A stretch of 64,000 bases of DNA from Planctomycetota bacterium (lineage in GTDB: Bacteria; Planctomycetota; UBA1135): positions 129,434-193,433 of the forward strand of contig JASMMA010000005.1 in NCBI GenBank assembly GCA_030748415.1, written 5' to 3'. The notes below the pieces were generated by a model. The model had not been told where the DNA came from and did no database searches. It worked only from the letters and a program-made list of their open reading frames with translations. Numbering within the stretch: position 1 is the first letter of the stretch; each line of letters begins with the position of its first letter. Of the stretch, positions 44,042-53,450 are shown one piece after another. The position numbers and the translations under genes are program-made.

Positions 44042-44064
44042 AATCGTTGCATTCTGCAACGATT
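44042..44064. promoter_or_regulatory. Perfect inverted repeat between the SatD-like and aconitase genes
   Basis: AATCGTTGCA-TTC-TGCAACGATT is a perfect 10-base inverted repeat with a 3-base spacer, 17 bases after the SatD-like stop and 108 bases before the aconitase start. It has moderate GC and no following T-run, so an operator is as likely as a terminator. The regulator is unknown; the HTH protein encoded just upstream is an obvious candidate. Confidence 0.6.
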
Positions 44065-44172
44065 ATTAGCAGGCCTTCGTGGGTTCGACCCAAGCGCCCT
44101 TGAAGTTGCTATCCGGAAGGAACTCGAAAACAACGCCGGAACGACCCAGAAAAGTCAATAAAATGTGGGGCC

Positions 44173-46455
44173 ATGGGCTCCATTGCATCCACTCCAGAAC
44201 TCGTCGCGGGGGTTTATTCCCGCACCCGCCAAAATCTTGAAATCGTCCGCGGCCGCCTCGGCAGGCCCCTGACCCTTTCTGAAAAAATCCTCCTCGGGCA
44301 CGCCGACGATGCCTCTGGACAAGAAATCGAGCGGGGAAAAGCATATCTCAACCTGCGCCCTGATCGCGTGGCCATGCAAGATGCCACCGCTCAAATGGCA
44401 CTTTTGCAATTTATGATGGCCGGGAAAGACGAGGCCGCAGTTCCAAGCACGGTTCATTGCGACCATCTTCTACGCGGCCACAAGGGTGCCGAAAATGACC
44501 TCGCAGTTGCCCAAGAAGAAAACGCTGAAGTTTATTCCTTTTTGGAATCTGTTGCTGCACGATACAGCTTGGGGTTTTGGAAGCCAGGCTCGGGAATTAT
44601 TCACCAAATCGTTTTGGAAAACTACGCCTTCCCCGGCGGTCTCATGGTTGGTACTGATTCTCACACCCCAAACGCTGGTGGCCTCGGGATGTGTGCGGTT
44701 GGAGTTGGCGGCGCCGATGCCGTTGATGTCATGGCCGGTTTCCCTTGGGAAGTTCTTCAGCCTGAAGTCGTAGGCGTAAAACTCACCGGAAAACTTACCG
44801 GCTGGGCCGCCCCAAAAGATGTCATCTTAAAACTCCTCGGCATGCTCACTGTTAAGGGCGGAACAAACCGAGTGATGGAATACTTTGGCGAAGGTTGCGA
44901 ATCTCTTTCCTGCACTGGTAAAGCCACCATTTGCAACATGGGTGCAGAACTTGGCGCAACTTGTTCCGTTTTTGCATGGGACAATTCCATGGCTCGTTAC
45001 TTAAACGCAACTGGTCGCTCAGAACTTGCAGAACTTGCGGAGCAAAATGCTGACCTTCTCGGCCCAGATGCGGAAGTCTTGGCTGACCCAACTGCCCACT
45101 ACGACAAGGTGATAGAGATTAACCTCTCCACACTCGAGCCACACCTTGTTGGCCCTCACACGCCTGACAATGCACATGCCCTTTCTGACATGGCTTCCGA
45201 TGTTGAAACAGAAAACTACCCCAACGCAGTTTCTGTTGCACTGATTGGATCCTGCACAAACTCCTCCTACGAGGACATGGTTCGTGCTGTGGACATCGCA
45301 AAGCAAGCCGTCGCGCACGGTACTTCTTTGAGGGCCCAACTTTTTATTAGCCCCGGCTCAGAGCAAGTTTATGACACTATCAAGCGCGATGGGGTTCTGA
45401 GTGTGCTCGAAGAATGCGGGGCGACTGTGCTCACCAACGCTTGCGGCCCCTGCATTGGACAATGGCAACGTGAAGATGTTGAAAAGGGAACCCGTAATTC
45501 CATTGTGACTTCCTTCAATCGAAACTTCCGGGCGCGAGCAGACGGGAACACCGAAACTCAGGCCTTTATTGGTTCTCCTGAAACTGTCATGGTGATGGGG
45601 TTGAGTGGAAGTTTGAGTTTTCATCCCGAGCAGGATGATCTAATCTCCGATGATGGTTCCACTTGGAAGCTAGAAGCGCCTGCTCAAGCGCCCGACATTC
45701 CACCCAATGGTTTTGAACTTGACAATGACGGCTACCAAAGCCCACCTGTTTCATCAGCTGGCATTGAGGTCAAAGTTGCCGAAAACTCTGACCGCCTTCA
45801 GTTGCTTTACCCTTTCGAGCCGCTCTCATCCGATCAGTATCAAAAGATGCCTCTTCTTTTGAAAACAAAAGCGAAGACTACGACTGACCATATTTCTCCC
45901 GCCGGCCCTTGGCTCAAGTTCCGCGGTCACTTGGACAACATTTCAAACAACATGTTCACAGGTGCGACGAATGCTTTCACTGATGGCATTGGAACCACCC
46001 GCAACCTTTTGTCTGGCGAAGGTAACTGCACAGTTCCTGATGTTGCCCGAGATTACAAAGCCAACGGCTTAAATTGGGTTGTGGTTGGCGATGAAAACTA
46101 CGGTGAGGGATCCAGTCGAGAACATGCCGCAATGTGCCCACGCCACCTTGGCGCCGCTGCCGTCATTGTTCGTTCCTTTGCGCGCATCCACGAAACAAAC
46201 CTCAAAAAGCAGGGGGTGCTTCCCCTTGTCTTCCAAAACTCCACCGACTGGGAAAAGGTCCAAGAAACAGATCGCGTAAGCTTAGAAGGATTAGATAGGC
46301 TCGCTCCAGGGTCAGAGTTAACCGCTGTCTTCCACCACGAAGATGGCTCAAAAGATCACGCTTCTCTTCGTCACACCTTGAATGAAGAACAAATCGTTTG
46401 GTGGCGCGCAGGCTCAGCCCTGAACTCCTTGCGGGATGAGGGTGCAACTGTTTAG
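44173..46455 (+). CDS. Aconitate hydratase of the mitochondrial type
   Basis: A 760-residue enzyme that interconverts citrate and isocitrate. The [4Fe-4S] Cys are C361 in 'GSCTNSS' and C424/C427 in 'NACGPCIGQW'. Active-site segments 'HCDHLL', 'TDSHTPNAGGLG' and 'NYGEGSSREHAA' are intact. The C-terminal end 'LNEEQIVWWRAGSALN' and the overall length match mitochondrial aconitase, not the longer AcnA/IRP1 (about 900) or AcnB. It forms part of a TCA set with sdhCAB and malic enzyme in this window. Confidence 0.95.
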   Translation: MGSIASTPELVAGVYSRTRQNLEIVRGRLGRPLTLSEKILLGHADDASGQEIERGKAYLNLRPDRVAMQDATAQMALLQFMMAGKDEAAVPSTVHCDHLLRGHKGAENDLAVAQEENAEVYSFLESVAARYSLGFWKPGSGIIHQIVLENYAFPGGLMVGTDSHTPNAGGLGMCAVGVGGADAVDVMAGFPWEVLQPEVVGVKLTGKLTGWAAPKDVILKLLGMLTVKGGTNRVMEYFGEGCESLSCTGKATICNMGAELGATCSVFAWDNSMARYLNATGRSELAELAEQNADLLGPDAEVLADPTAHYDKVIEINLSTLEPHLVGPHTPDNAHALSDMASDVETENYPNAVSVALIGSCTNSSYEDMVRAVDIAKQAVAHGTSLRAQLFISPGSEQVYDTIKRDGVLSVLEECGATVLTNACGPCIGQWQREDVEKGTRNSIVTSFNRNFRARADGNTETQAFIGSPETVMVMGLSGSLSFHPEQDDLISDDGSTWKLEAPAQAPDIPPNGFELDNDGYQSPPVSSAGIEVKVAENSDRLQLLYPFEPLSSDQYQKMPLLLKTKAKTTTDHISPAGPWLKFRGHLDNISNNMFTGATNAFTDGIGTTRNLLSGEGNCTVPDVARDYKANGLNWVVVGDENYGEGSSREHAAMCPRHLGAAAVIVRSFARIHETNLKKQGVLPLVFQNSTDWEKVQETDRVSLEGLDRLAPGSELTAVFHHEDGSKDHASLRHTLNEEQIVWWRAGSALNSLRDEGATV

Positions 46456-46469
46456 AAATTAAAACTGAC

Positions 46470-47246
46470 ATGTCTTCCCTCCCACCCCTTCGAACTGTTC
46501 TAACAGGAGCGGGCACGGGAATTGGTCGCGCAACTGCGCATCGGTTTTCCCGCGAAGGTGCCACACTTCTTTTGATAGGCCGGCGAGCCGAACCCCTTCA
46601 AGAAGTCGCCGCTGAAACGGGGGCAGAGTTTGAAACATTGGATGTTTCTGAAGAAGGTGCCATGCGAAAAGCCGTAGCCGCTTTCGCTGAAAAGCATGGT
46701 GGCCTAGATGCACTCGTTGCAAACGCCGGGGTAAACCCCCAACGCGAAAACGCTCTCGATACTCACGATGATGCTTGGCTTGAGGCCATGCGCATCAACC
46801 TTCAGGGAACTCACCGTTCTTGTCAGGCCGCGTTGGAAATTATGTTGAAGCAAGAACCGATTGGAGAATGGGACATCCCCATCCCCATCCGAGGCTCTAT
46901 CGTGACAGTTGGCTCCATTGCTGGCCTGGCGGGCATGAAAAATCGCGCCGCCTATGGACCAAGCAAAGCTGGCATCATTAATTACACCCAAGCTCTTGCG
47001 ATTGACTACGGCCCTCAAGGAATCCGCGCGAATTGTGTTTGCCCAGGATTTGTAAAAACCGATATTAATCGCGGTTGGATTGAAAATTTACCTAGTGAAG
47101 AGCTCAGCACGATTACCAATCGCCACGCCCTCGGCATGGGAACCCCCGAAGCGGTCGCCGATGCGATCTATTTTTTGGCAACCCGTGAATCTCGCTGGAT
47201 TACCGGAGTTGCATTGCCGGTTGACGGTGGCTGGCGTGCGTCTTAA
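46470..47246 (+). CDS. Short-chain dehydrogenase/reductase
   Basis: A 258-residue Rossmann-fold enzyme. Cofactor site 'LTGAGTGIGRATAHRF' (TGXXXGIG), 'ANAGVN' (NAG) and the catalytic Ser-Tyr-Lys as 'VTVGSIAG' and 'YGPSKAG' are present. 'LLIGRRAEPL' with Arg residues after the second strand suggests NADP(H). The C-terminal 'WITGVALPVDGGW' is standard. The substrate is unknown. It is 14 bases after aconitase and 8 bases before the DUF302 gene, so the three may be one transcript. Confidence 0.92.
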   Translation: MSSLPPLRTVLTGAGTGIGRATAHRFSREGATLLLIGRRAEPLQEVAAETGAEFETLDVSEEGAMRKAVAAFAEKHGGLDALVANAGVNPQRENALDTHDDAWLEAMRINLQGTHRSCQAALEIMLKQEPIGEWDIPIPIRGSIVTVGSIAGLAGMKNRAAYGPSKAGIINYTQALAIDYGPQGIRANCVCPGFVKTDINRGWIENLPSEELSTITNRHALGMGTPEAVADAIYFLATRESRWITGVALPVDGGWRAS

Positions 47247-47254
47247 TAAGAGCC

Positions 47255-47662
47255 ATGGATAACCCAATCATTACTGTTGAAACTTCCCTCTCGGTGGATG
47301 AAGCCGCCGAAGCCATTCAATCCGCAACTCCGGAAGAAGGATTTGGCGTTGTTGGCTTTCACAACCTAAACGAGACCATGGCGAAGAAAGGGGTTGAGTG
47401 TCCTTACCAGGTTCGCATTGTGGAAGTGTGCCAGCCAAAAATTGCTGCTGGCATGATTGGTATGGAACCCACCATTGCAGGGGCGATGCCTTGCCGCATT
47501 GCCATCTTTGACCGTGAAGGAAAAACCTACCTCACCACTATCGCAGCCTCCGCGCTTCTTGGCATTTTCTCGGTGCCTGAAGACCAACGAGAGCTTGCCG
47601 GAAGCTTCGCCAAAGATATTCAAGAAACTCTGGGAAGAATCATGACCCGAGCGCAAGGCTAA
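47255..47662 (+). CDS. DUF302 protein
   Basis: A 135-residue protein of the DUF302 family, with two alpha/beta modules typical of it: 'VDEAAEAIQSATPEEGFGVVGFHNLNETMAKKGVE' and 'VRIVEVCQPKIAAGMIGMEP' near the middle, then 'MPCRIAIFDREGKTYLTT'. Members are often found with redox and metal genes, but no reaction is established. The single Cys in 'VEVCQP' is a usual family residue. It starts 8 bases after the SDR. Confidence 0.88.
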   Translation: MDNPIITVETSLSVDEAAEAIQSATPEEGFGVVGFHNLNETMAKKGVECPYQVRIVEVCQPKIAAGMIGMEPTIAGAMPCRIAIFDREGKTYLTTIAASALLGIFSVPEDQRELAGSFAKDIQETLGRIMTRAQG

Positions 47663-47702
47663 CAAGCGACCGACTAGCCGCGAAGGTAGAATCTGCGGCT
47701 TC

Positions 47703-48716
47703 ATGAGTGCTGAAATAGACCTAGTTCTTGAAACCGCGTGCCGCGCGGGCATCACCGCTGCCAAGATTTGCCGTGCGGTGCTTTCTGAAACCCCCGAGTC
47801 CCTGGAAAAGGGCGACAAATCCCCTGTAACCTTGGCGGATTATGGTTGCCAGGCCGCCATTTTGAAAGAGCTCGCCGCCGCCTTTCCAGAACATGGCATC
47901 ATCGCCGAAGAGGGCTCTGAGCATTTGCGCGAAAGCGCCGGCGAAGAGGGTGCAGAGAAAATTGTTCGCCTTGTAAATGATGCAACAGGTTCGAGCGCCG
48001 ACTTTGAACAAGTCTGTGCTTGGATTGACCATAAAGGGGGCTCTGTTCCCGATGAAGAGGGCGCCGTTTGGACTTGGGCCATTGACCCTATTGATGGCAC
48101 CAAGGGTTTTCTTCGCCGTGATCAATACGCCGTCGCGATTGGTTTAATGAAAGATGGCATTCCATTTGCCGGGGTTCTTGTTTGCCCTAACCTGCCCATA
48201 GACCTCGACAATCCCGATGGCCAGCGTGGTGTGCTTTTCTGCGCGGCTGAGGGTTGCGGCGCAACCGCTGTTCCTGTGGACGGCGGCGAAACCAGAACCA
48301 TCAAGTCCTCCGGTCTGGACAATGCCGGTGAATGGCGCGTACTAGGCTCAGTGGAATCCGCTCACGGCGACCCCACCCTCGTTGTTTCAATGATGGAAGC
48401 CGGCGGCGTTGGCGGAGGCTTTGTCCGATACGACAGCCAGGTCAAATACGGAATCGTCGCCAGCGGCGAAGCTGAAATTTATGTCCGGCCTCGCTCGCGC
48501 CCCGATTATCGTGAAAACATTTGGGACCACGCCGCTGGCACCATTGTCGCCCAGGAAGCGGGCGCCATCGTTACCGACCTCGACGGCCGGCCTCTGGACT
48601 TCTCGCTCGGCCCGAAACTTACCGAAAACCGTGGGGTATTAGTGACCGCCTCTCCCGCCGTTCACCAAAAAGTTCTTGAAGGTTTACGCGTTGCCGAAGA
48701 AGCCCTGGTGGATTAA
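47703..48716 (+). CDS. Inositol-monophosphatase-family phosphatase, CysQ/HAL2-like
   Basis: A 337-residue metal-dependent phosphatase. The three metal sites are visible as 'IIAEEGSEH' (EE), 'WAIDPIDGTKGFLRR' (DPIDGT) and 'IWDHAAGTIVAQEAGAIVTD' (WDXAAG). 'GDKSPVTLADYGCQ' and 'TKGFLRRDQYAVAIGLM' point to the 3'(2'),5'-bisphosphate nucleotidase branch (PAP/PAPS recycling in sulfur metabolism) more than to inositol phosphatase. It is 40 bases after the DUF302 gene and 10 bases before malic enzyme. Confidence 0.85.
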   Translation: MSAEIDLVLETACRAGITAAKICRAVLSETPESLEKGDKSPVTLADYGCQAAILKELAAAFPEHGIIAEEGSEHLRESAGEEGAEKIVRLVNDATGSSADFEQVCAWIDHKGGSVPDEEGAVWTWAIDPIDGTKGFLRRDQYAVAIGLMKDGIPFAGVLVCPNLPIDLDNPDGQRGVLFCAAEGCGATAVPVDGGETRTIKSSGLDNAGEWRVLGSVESAHGDPTLVVSMMEAGGVGGGFVRYDSQVKYGIVASGEAEIYVRPRSRPDYRENIWDHAAGTIVAQEAGAIVTDLDGRPLDFSLGPKLTENRGVLVTASPAVHQKVLEGLRVAEEALVD

Positions 48717-48726
48717 ATAAACCGCT

Positions 48727-51012
48727 ATGTCTGAACTCACTACTCGCAAGGAAGCTCTCGACTACCACAGCAGTGGTCGCCCTGGAAAATGTGAGGTTGT
48801 TCCGACCAAACCTTGCCTGACTCAAATTGATTTATCGCTTGCCTATTCTCCGGGGGTTGCCGAGCCTTGCCGAGAAATCGCTGAGGATGTCTCCAAGGTT
48901 TACGACTACACAGCAAAAGGGAACCTTGTTGCAGTCGTCACTGATGGAACCGCTGTCTTGGGCTTAGGCGATATCGGTCCCGAGGCCGGAAAACCTGTTA
49001 TGGAGGGTAAAGGTGTCCTCTTCAAACGGTTTGCCGACATTGATGTCTTTGATATTGAACTTGCTACCACAGATGTGGATGAAATTGTTCAAACAGTAAA
49101 AAACATTTCACCAACGGTTGCGGGAATCAACTTGGAAGACATTTCTGCGCCCCGCTGTTTCGAAATTGAGAAAAGACTCAAAAAGGAATTGGATATTCCT
49201 GTGTTCCATGATGACCAACATGGCACCGCTCTTATCACAGGTGCTGCCCTCATCAACGCAGTAGAACTTTCTGGCAAAGAACTAAAAGATGTCCGCCTCG
49301 TTGTTAACGGGGCTGGTGCCTCTGCCGCAGCGTGCACCAACTTTGCAATATCTTTGGGTGTTCAGCGGGAAAATGTTCTTCTGTGCGATTCAAAAGGTGT
49401 GATTTACAAAGGTCGCACAGAGGGAATGAATCAATACAAAGAGCACTATGTCGTTGAAACGGAGTGCCGCACTCTTTCCGATGCCCTTGTTGGTGCCGAT
49501 GTATTCTATGGCTTGTCCATTGGAAATGTTGTCACACAAGACATGCTAAATACCATGGCAGACAATCCGGTGGTCTTTGCAATGGCAAATCCGGATCCTG
49601 AAATACCCTACCCCGATGCCATCGCCGCCCGCAGTGATGTAATTATGGCAACAGGCCGCTCGGACTATCCTAATCAGGTCAATAATGTTCTAGGCTTTCC
49701 GTTTATTTTTCGTGGCGCCCTTGATGTGCGCGCCACCACCATTAATACCGAAATGATGCATGCGGCCGCGCGAGCACTGGCTGATTTGGCCAAAGAGCCT
49801 GTTCCAGATGTGGTTGCACAAGCCTATGGATTAGATGCGCTTGAGTACGGACGCGATTATTTTATCCCCAAAGCTCTTGATCATCGTGTAATCCGACGCG
49901 TTGCATCTGCAGTTGCCATTTCTGCAATGGAAACTGGTGTTGCAAAAAAAATCATTGACCCAGATGCTTATGTTCGCATTCTTGGCGAACGCATTGGTGA
50001 AGAGCGCAACTTGATGCGCCGCGTTATCTCTCGAGCTCGACGAGCACAAAAAACAATCGTTTACCCAGAGGGTGAGGCAGACCGAATAATCATCGCAGCA
50101 GAGGCAGTGGTTCAAGAGGGCATCGCCCGACCCATCTTGGTTGGAAGCCAAAGCAAAATCCAGGCCTTGGCTGAAGAGCACGGTGTCTCTTTGGACGACA
50201 TTGAAATTGCCGACCCCGCGGATTGGTCTCGTACCGACCTTTATGCAGAAGAACTTCGCTCGATTCGCCAACACCGCGGCTGCACTCTTGAAGAAGCAAA
50301 AGAGCGAATTTTGGACCCCATGTGGTTTGGCCCCATGATGCTTCGCATGGGCGATGCTGATGGTCTTGTATGTGGTGTAACTCGCCGCGTTCGCAAGACC
50401 ATGTCCCCTATGTTGAAAATCATCCCACTGCGCGACGGCATTCGGCGTGCCTGTGGAATGACCATGGTGTTCACAAAGGACGATGTCCTTTTCTTGGCCG
50501 ACACTGCAATCAACATCGTTCCCACCGAAGAAGATTTAGCGGAAATCGCCCTTCTCGTTGCCGAAGAAGTTCAACGCTTCGGTATTGAGCCGCGCGTCGC
50601 CATGTTGTCCTTCTCAAGTTATGGCGGAACACCACATCCTCGCTCGGATGCTGTTCGCCGAGCGGTGGCCATCGCCAAGGAAGAGGCTCCAAACCTTGTC
50701 ATTGATGGCGAAATGAGAGTCGATGCCGCCCTCGACCCAACCGTGCAAACTCGTTATCCAGATTGCAAACTCGACGGGAAGAAAGCAAATATTTTGGTCT
50801 TCCCCAACCTAGGTGCCGCCAATATTAGCTTCAATCTTCTTCACAACTTGGCAGAAACCCCTACCGTGGGCCCCATCATGCTGGGTTTAGAAAAACCCGC
50901 CCACATGTTGCAACCGCATAGCGCTGGGGTTTCTGATGTTGTTCGATTGACCGCAATCGCCTGTATGGATGCTGCGTCTCCCCGAGCTGCCACCGTAGGC
51001 GCCCTTTCATAA
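48727..51012 (+). CDS. maeB: NADP-dependent malic enzyme with C-terminal phosphotransacetylase-like domain
   Basis: A 761-residue MaeB-type fusion. Residues 1-425 form the malic enzyme: '[15 protein letters not shown]', '[23 protein letters not shown]', '[12 protein letters not shown]' and NADP site '[17 protein letters not shown]'. Residues about 435-760 are the PTA-like domain ('[32 protein letters not shown]'), which is regulatory, not catalytic, in characterised MaeB. The enzyme decarboxylates malate to pyruvate and makes NADPH. It works naturally with the pnt transhydrogenase nearby. Confidence 0.95.
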   Translation: MSELTTRKEALDYHSSGRPGKCEVVPTKPCLTQIDLSLAYSPGVAEPCREIAEDVSKVYDYTAKGNLVAVVTDGTAVLGLGDIGPEAGKPVMEGKGVLFKRFADIDVFDIELATTDVDEIVQTVKNISPTVAGINLEDISAPRCFEIEKRLKKELDIPVFHDDQHGTALITGAALINAVELSGKELKDVRLVVNGAGASAAACTNFAISLGVQRENVLLCDSKGVIYKGRTEGMNQYKEHYVVETECRTLSDALVGADVFYGLSIGNVVTQDMLNTMADNPVVFAMANPDPEIPYPDAIAARSDVIMATGRSDYPNQVNNVLGFPFIFRGALDVRATTINTEMMHAAARALADLAKEPVPDVVAQAYGLDALEYGRDYFIPKALDHRVIRRVASAVAISAMETGVAKKIIDPDAYVRILGERIGEERNLMRRVISRARRAQKTIVYPEGEADRIIIAAEAVVQEGIARPILVGSQSKIQALAEEHGVSLDDIEIADPADWSRTDLYAEELRSIRQHRGCTLEEAKERILDPMWFGPMMLRMGDADGLVCGVTRRVRKTMSPMLKIIPLRDGIRRACGMTMVFTKDDVLFLADTAINIVPTEEDLAEIALLVAEEVQRFGIEPRVAMLSFSSYGGTPHPRSDAVRRAVAIAKEEAPNLVIDGEMRVDAALDPTVQTRYPDCKLDGKKANILVFPNLGAANISFNLLHNLAETPTVGPIMLGLEKPAHMLQPHSAGVSDVVRLTAIACMDAASPRAATVGALS

Positions 51013-51060
51013 ACAAACTTATTTGAACTAGGGCGGCTTGCGTCATAAAAAACCACCACA

Positions 51061-52803
51061 ATGATTGAATCCTGTACTCTTCGGCTTTCCGCTGCCGACA
51101 ACCCAACTACTCTAGAAATAGAATCCCTTTACGAGATTCTTGCTGACCACCTAGGTGTTTCGCCCGAAGAAATAACTTATGCAAAGCTCGTACGATACAG
51201 CTTTGACGCTCGAGTTCGGCAGATGCAATGGAATGCTGCTTACAAAGTTTGGATTAATGAAGAACCCAGCGAAGAGGACTCCGCATTTGTCGCGGAACCA
51301 GAACTTCCTTCTCCGCCTAGCGATTCCGCTCCTCATGCGGTGATTGTCGGTGCTGGCCCCGCTGGGCTGTTTTGCGCTCTTGAGCTTCTGCGCGCCGGAG
51401 TACAGGTTACTTTGTGCGAACGCGGCCTCGCTGTCCAAGAGCGGCGAAAAGATATCGCAAACCTCAACAAGGGGATGTCCGTCAACCCTGACAGTAACTA
51501 TTGCTTTGGCGAAGGTGGCGCTGGAACTTTCTCCGACGGCAAATTATTCACTCGAAGTGGTCGCAAGTCTGACGTGCGAACTCTACTCGAAGAGTTTGTG
51601 GCATTCGGTGCTCCTGCGGACATCCTTTCAAATTGGCGACCTCATGTAGGGAGCAATTTGCTTCCTAAAGTAGTTGCGAACATCCGAGAGAGCCTACAAA
51701 AAGCGGGTGCCAATATCCGTTTCGGAACAAGGGTCGTTGAAATCCTAACTAAAAATGATTCCATTACGGGCGTACGGGTTGCAACCGATGGTGGCGAAGA
51801 AGAAATCCCCACAAGTGCGCTCATTATGGCTCATGGCCACTCGTCTTTGGACACTCTGCTGATGCTCAAAAAAGCTGGAGCGGAAATGGAAGCTAAAGGA
51901 TTTGCGATGGGTGTTCGTGTGGAGCATCCTCAATCCTGGGTGGATGATCTTCAATATCAAGGGTTGAAAAAAAGTGCGGACTTGCCTGCCGCTTTTTATG
52001 AGCTGGCTTCAAAGGCTCATGAGCGGGGTGTTTACAGCTTTTGCATGTGTCCCGGCGGCTGGATTGTTCCCTCCCACACTGGAGAGGGTCGCCTTTCCGT
52101 AAACGGTATGAGTCTCGCTAAACGAGATTCCCCCTTTGCAAATTCTGGCTGTGTTGTTTCAATCGAGCCAAAAGATTGGTGCGGTAAAAGAGGGTCCCGC
52201 TGGGGTTGGGACGACCTACTTCGCCGTGCGGCCGCCGTTAGTGATGCACCGATTCTTCATGAGGTCATTAAAGACCCCAAGGGCGGAAATGATTTTCCTG
52301 TCGCGGAGGGGCGGTTACCCATCCACCCTGATATTGATCCTCTCTTTGGGATTCGTTTGCAGTGGGCAATGGAGGTTTTGGCCGCCCATGCCGGTGGCGG
52401 AAAAAACAAAGCCCCGGTGCAATCCTGCTTTGACTTTATAAACAACCCGACCCAGTCGCGCGAACCCGAAAAAACTTCTTACTTACCTGGCCTGACCCCT
52501 GTGAACATGAGCTCTCTTTTGCCAAAAGGAATTGCGAATCGACTTTTGGTTGGGATGATGGAGTTTGACAAAAAAATGGAGGGCTACATTCAATTTGGCC
52601 AGATGATTGGTGCCGAAACTCGCACATCCTCTCCGGTGCGGGTTCTCCGTGAACGCGAAACTCAAGAAAACACAACGCTAAAAGGATTGTTCCCTTGCGG
52701 TGAGGGCGCAGGTTATGCCGGCGGAATCATGAGTGCTGCCCTCGACGGAAAACGGGTTGCTTCAAGCGTCGCAAATATTTTGAAGGGGCTTCCCCTTTCC
52801 TAG
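51061..52803 (+). CDS. FAD-dependent dehydrogenase of the COG2509 type
   Basis: A 580-residue flavoprotein with an N-terminal domain of about 90 residues ('YEILADHLGVSPEEITYAKLVRYSFDARVRQ') that precedes the FAD Rossmann motif 'AVIVGAGPAGLFCALELLRAG'. Family landmarks are 'CFGEGGAGTFSDGKLFTR', 'MAHGHSSLDTLLMLKKAG', 'VRVEHPQSWVD' and a C-terminal 'FPCGEGAGYAGGIMSAALDGKRV' FAD-binding part. The substrate is unknown; related proteins are annotated only as NAD(FAD)-utilising dehydrogenases. It ends with a 4-base overlap on the convergent pseudouridine synthase gene. Confidence 0.88.
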   Translation: MIESCTLRLSAADNPTTLEIESLYEILADHLGVSPEEITYAKLVRYSFDARVRQMQWNAAYKVWINEEPSEEDSAFVAEPELPSPPSDSAPHAVIVGAGPAGLFCALELLRAGVQVTLCERGLAVQERRKDIANLNKGMSVNPDSNYCFGEGGAGTFSDGKLFTRSGRKSDVRTLLEEFVAFGAPADILSNWRPHVGSNLLPKVVANIRESLQKAGANIRFGTRVVEILTKNDSITGVRVATDGGEEEIPTSALIMAHGHSSLDTLLMLKKAGAEMEAKGFAMGVRVEHPQSWVDDLQYQGLKKSADLPAAFYELASKAHERGVYSFCMCPGGWIVPSHTGEGRLSVNGMSLAKRDSPFANSGCVVSIEPKDWCGKRGSRWGWDDLLRRAAAVSDAPILHEVIKDPKGGNDFPVAEGRLPIHPDIDPLFGIRLQWAMEVLAAHAGGGKNKAPVQSCFDFINNPTQSREPEKTSYLPGLTPVNMSSLLPKGIANRLLVGMMEFDKKMEGYIQFGQMIGAETRTSSPVRVLRERETQENTTLKGLFPCGEGAGYAGGIMSAALDGKRVASSVANILKGLPLS

Positions 52804-53450
52804 AAGGGCGCTGGCTCGGTCACTAAAACTCGCTCTTCTTTCGTGGGATGTGGGACTTCAAGTTCCCCCGCGTGGAGGGCGATTGAGCGGTTCGGTAATG
52901 CGCGCTCGGCCCCGTACTTCAAGTCGCCCTCAAGGGGAGCGCCCAAGGACGCAGCCGCAAGACGGAGTTGGTGCGCGCGGCCTGTAACTGGAATGAGCTC
53001 AAGCAAAACTTTTCCCGTTTTGCGCCGGAGAACCTTCCATTCAGTTTCTGCTTTTTTTGCGCCATCCGTTTCGGGCTCAACGACTCGGACAATGTTCCGG
53101 TCTCGGTCTTTAAGCAACCATTGGGTCAGGCTCCCGGAGTCTTCCAGAACCGCGCCCAAGCCCAAACCCGTATAAACTTTTCGGACATTGTTGTTTCTCC
53201 AGGATTCGGAAAGGCGTGACGCCGCTTTACTTGTTCGAGCAAAGCATACGACTCCTGAAACAGGTCGATCCAAGCGATGGACAACTCCTAAAAATACATT
53301 TCCTGGTTTGTTGTATTTTTCTTTAACCCATGCCTTCGCTTGGTCAAGCAGGGATTCATCTCCGCTTGAATCGGGAACCACTGGGAGGCACGCCGGTTTG
53401 GCTACCATCAAAATATGATTGTCCACAAATAAAACTTTCAACTCACTCAC
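52800..53450 (-). CDS. RluA-family pseudouridine synthase
   Basis: A 216-residue enzyme that isomerises uridine in rRNA or tRNA. The catalytic motif 'VHRLDRPVSGVVCFARTSKAA' with the Asp nucleophile is intact, and 'ELIPVTGRAHQLRLAAASLGAPLEGDLKYG' is the family's RNA-binding C-terminal region. It lacks an S4 domain. The start is taken as the GTG at 53450, giving 'VSELKVLFVDNHILMVAKP' and a GTGA overlap with the upstream methyltransferase stop. The ORF-track TTG at 53480 runs into that gene. Confidence 0.9.
   Translation of the reverse strand: MSELKVLFVDNHILMVAKPACLPVVPDSSGDESLLDQAKAWVKEKYNKPGNVFLGVVHRLDRPVSGVVCFARTSKAASRLSESWRNNNVRKVYTGLGLGAVLEDSGSLTQWLLKDRDRNIVRVVEPETDGAKKAETEWKVLRRKTGKVLLELIPVTGRAHQLRLAAASLGAPLEGDLKYGAERALPNRSIALHAGELEVPHPTKEERVLVTEPAPF

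Noticed and set aside
43799-44161. 120-residue plus-strand ORF whose tail reads 'GLRGFDPSALEVAIRKELENNAG'
   Set aside because: The tail looks protein-like, but most of the ORF is an out-of-frame shadow of the SatD-like gene and the unique part has no standard start. It could be a decayed gene fragment, but the evidence is too thin.
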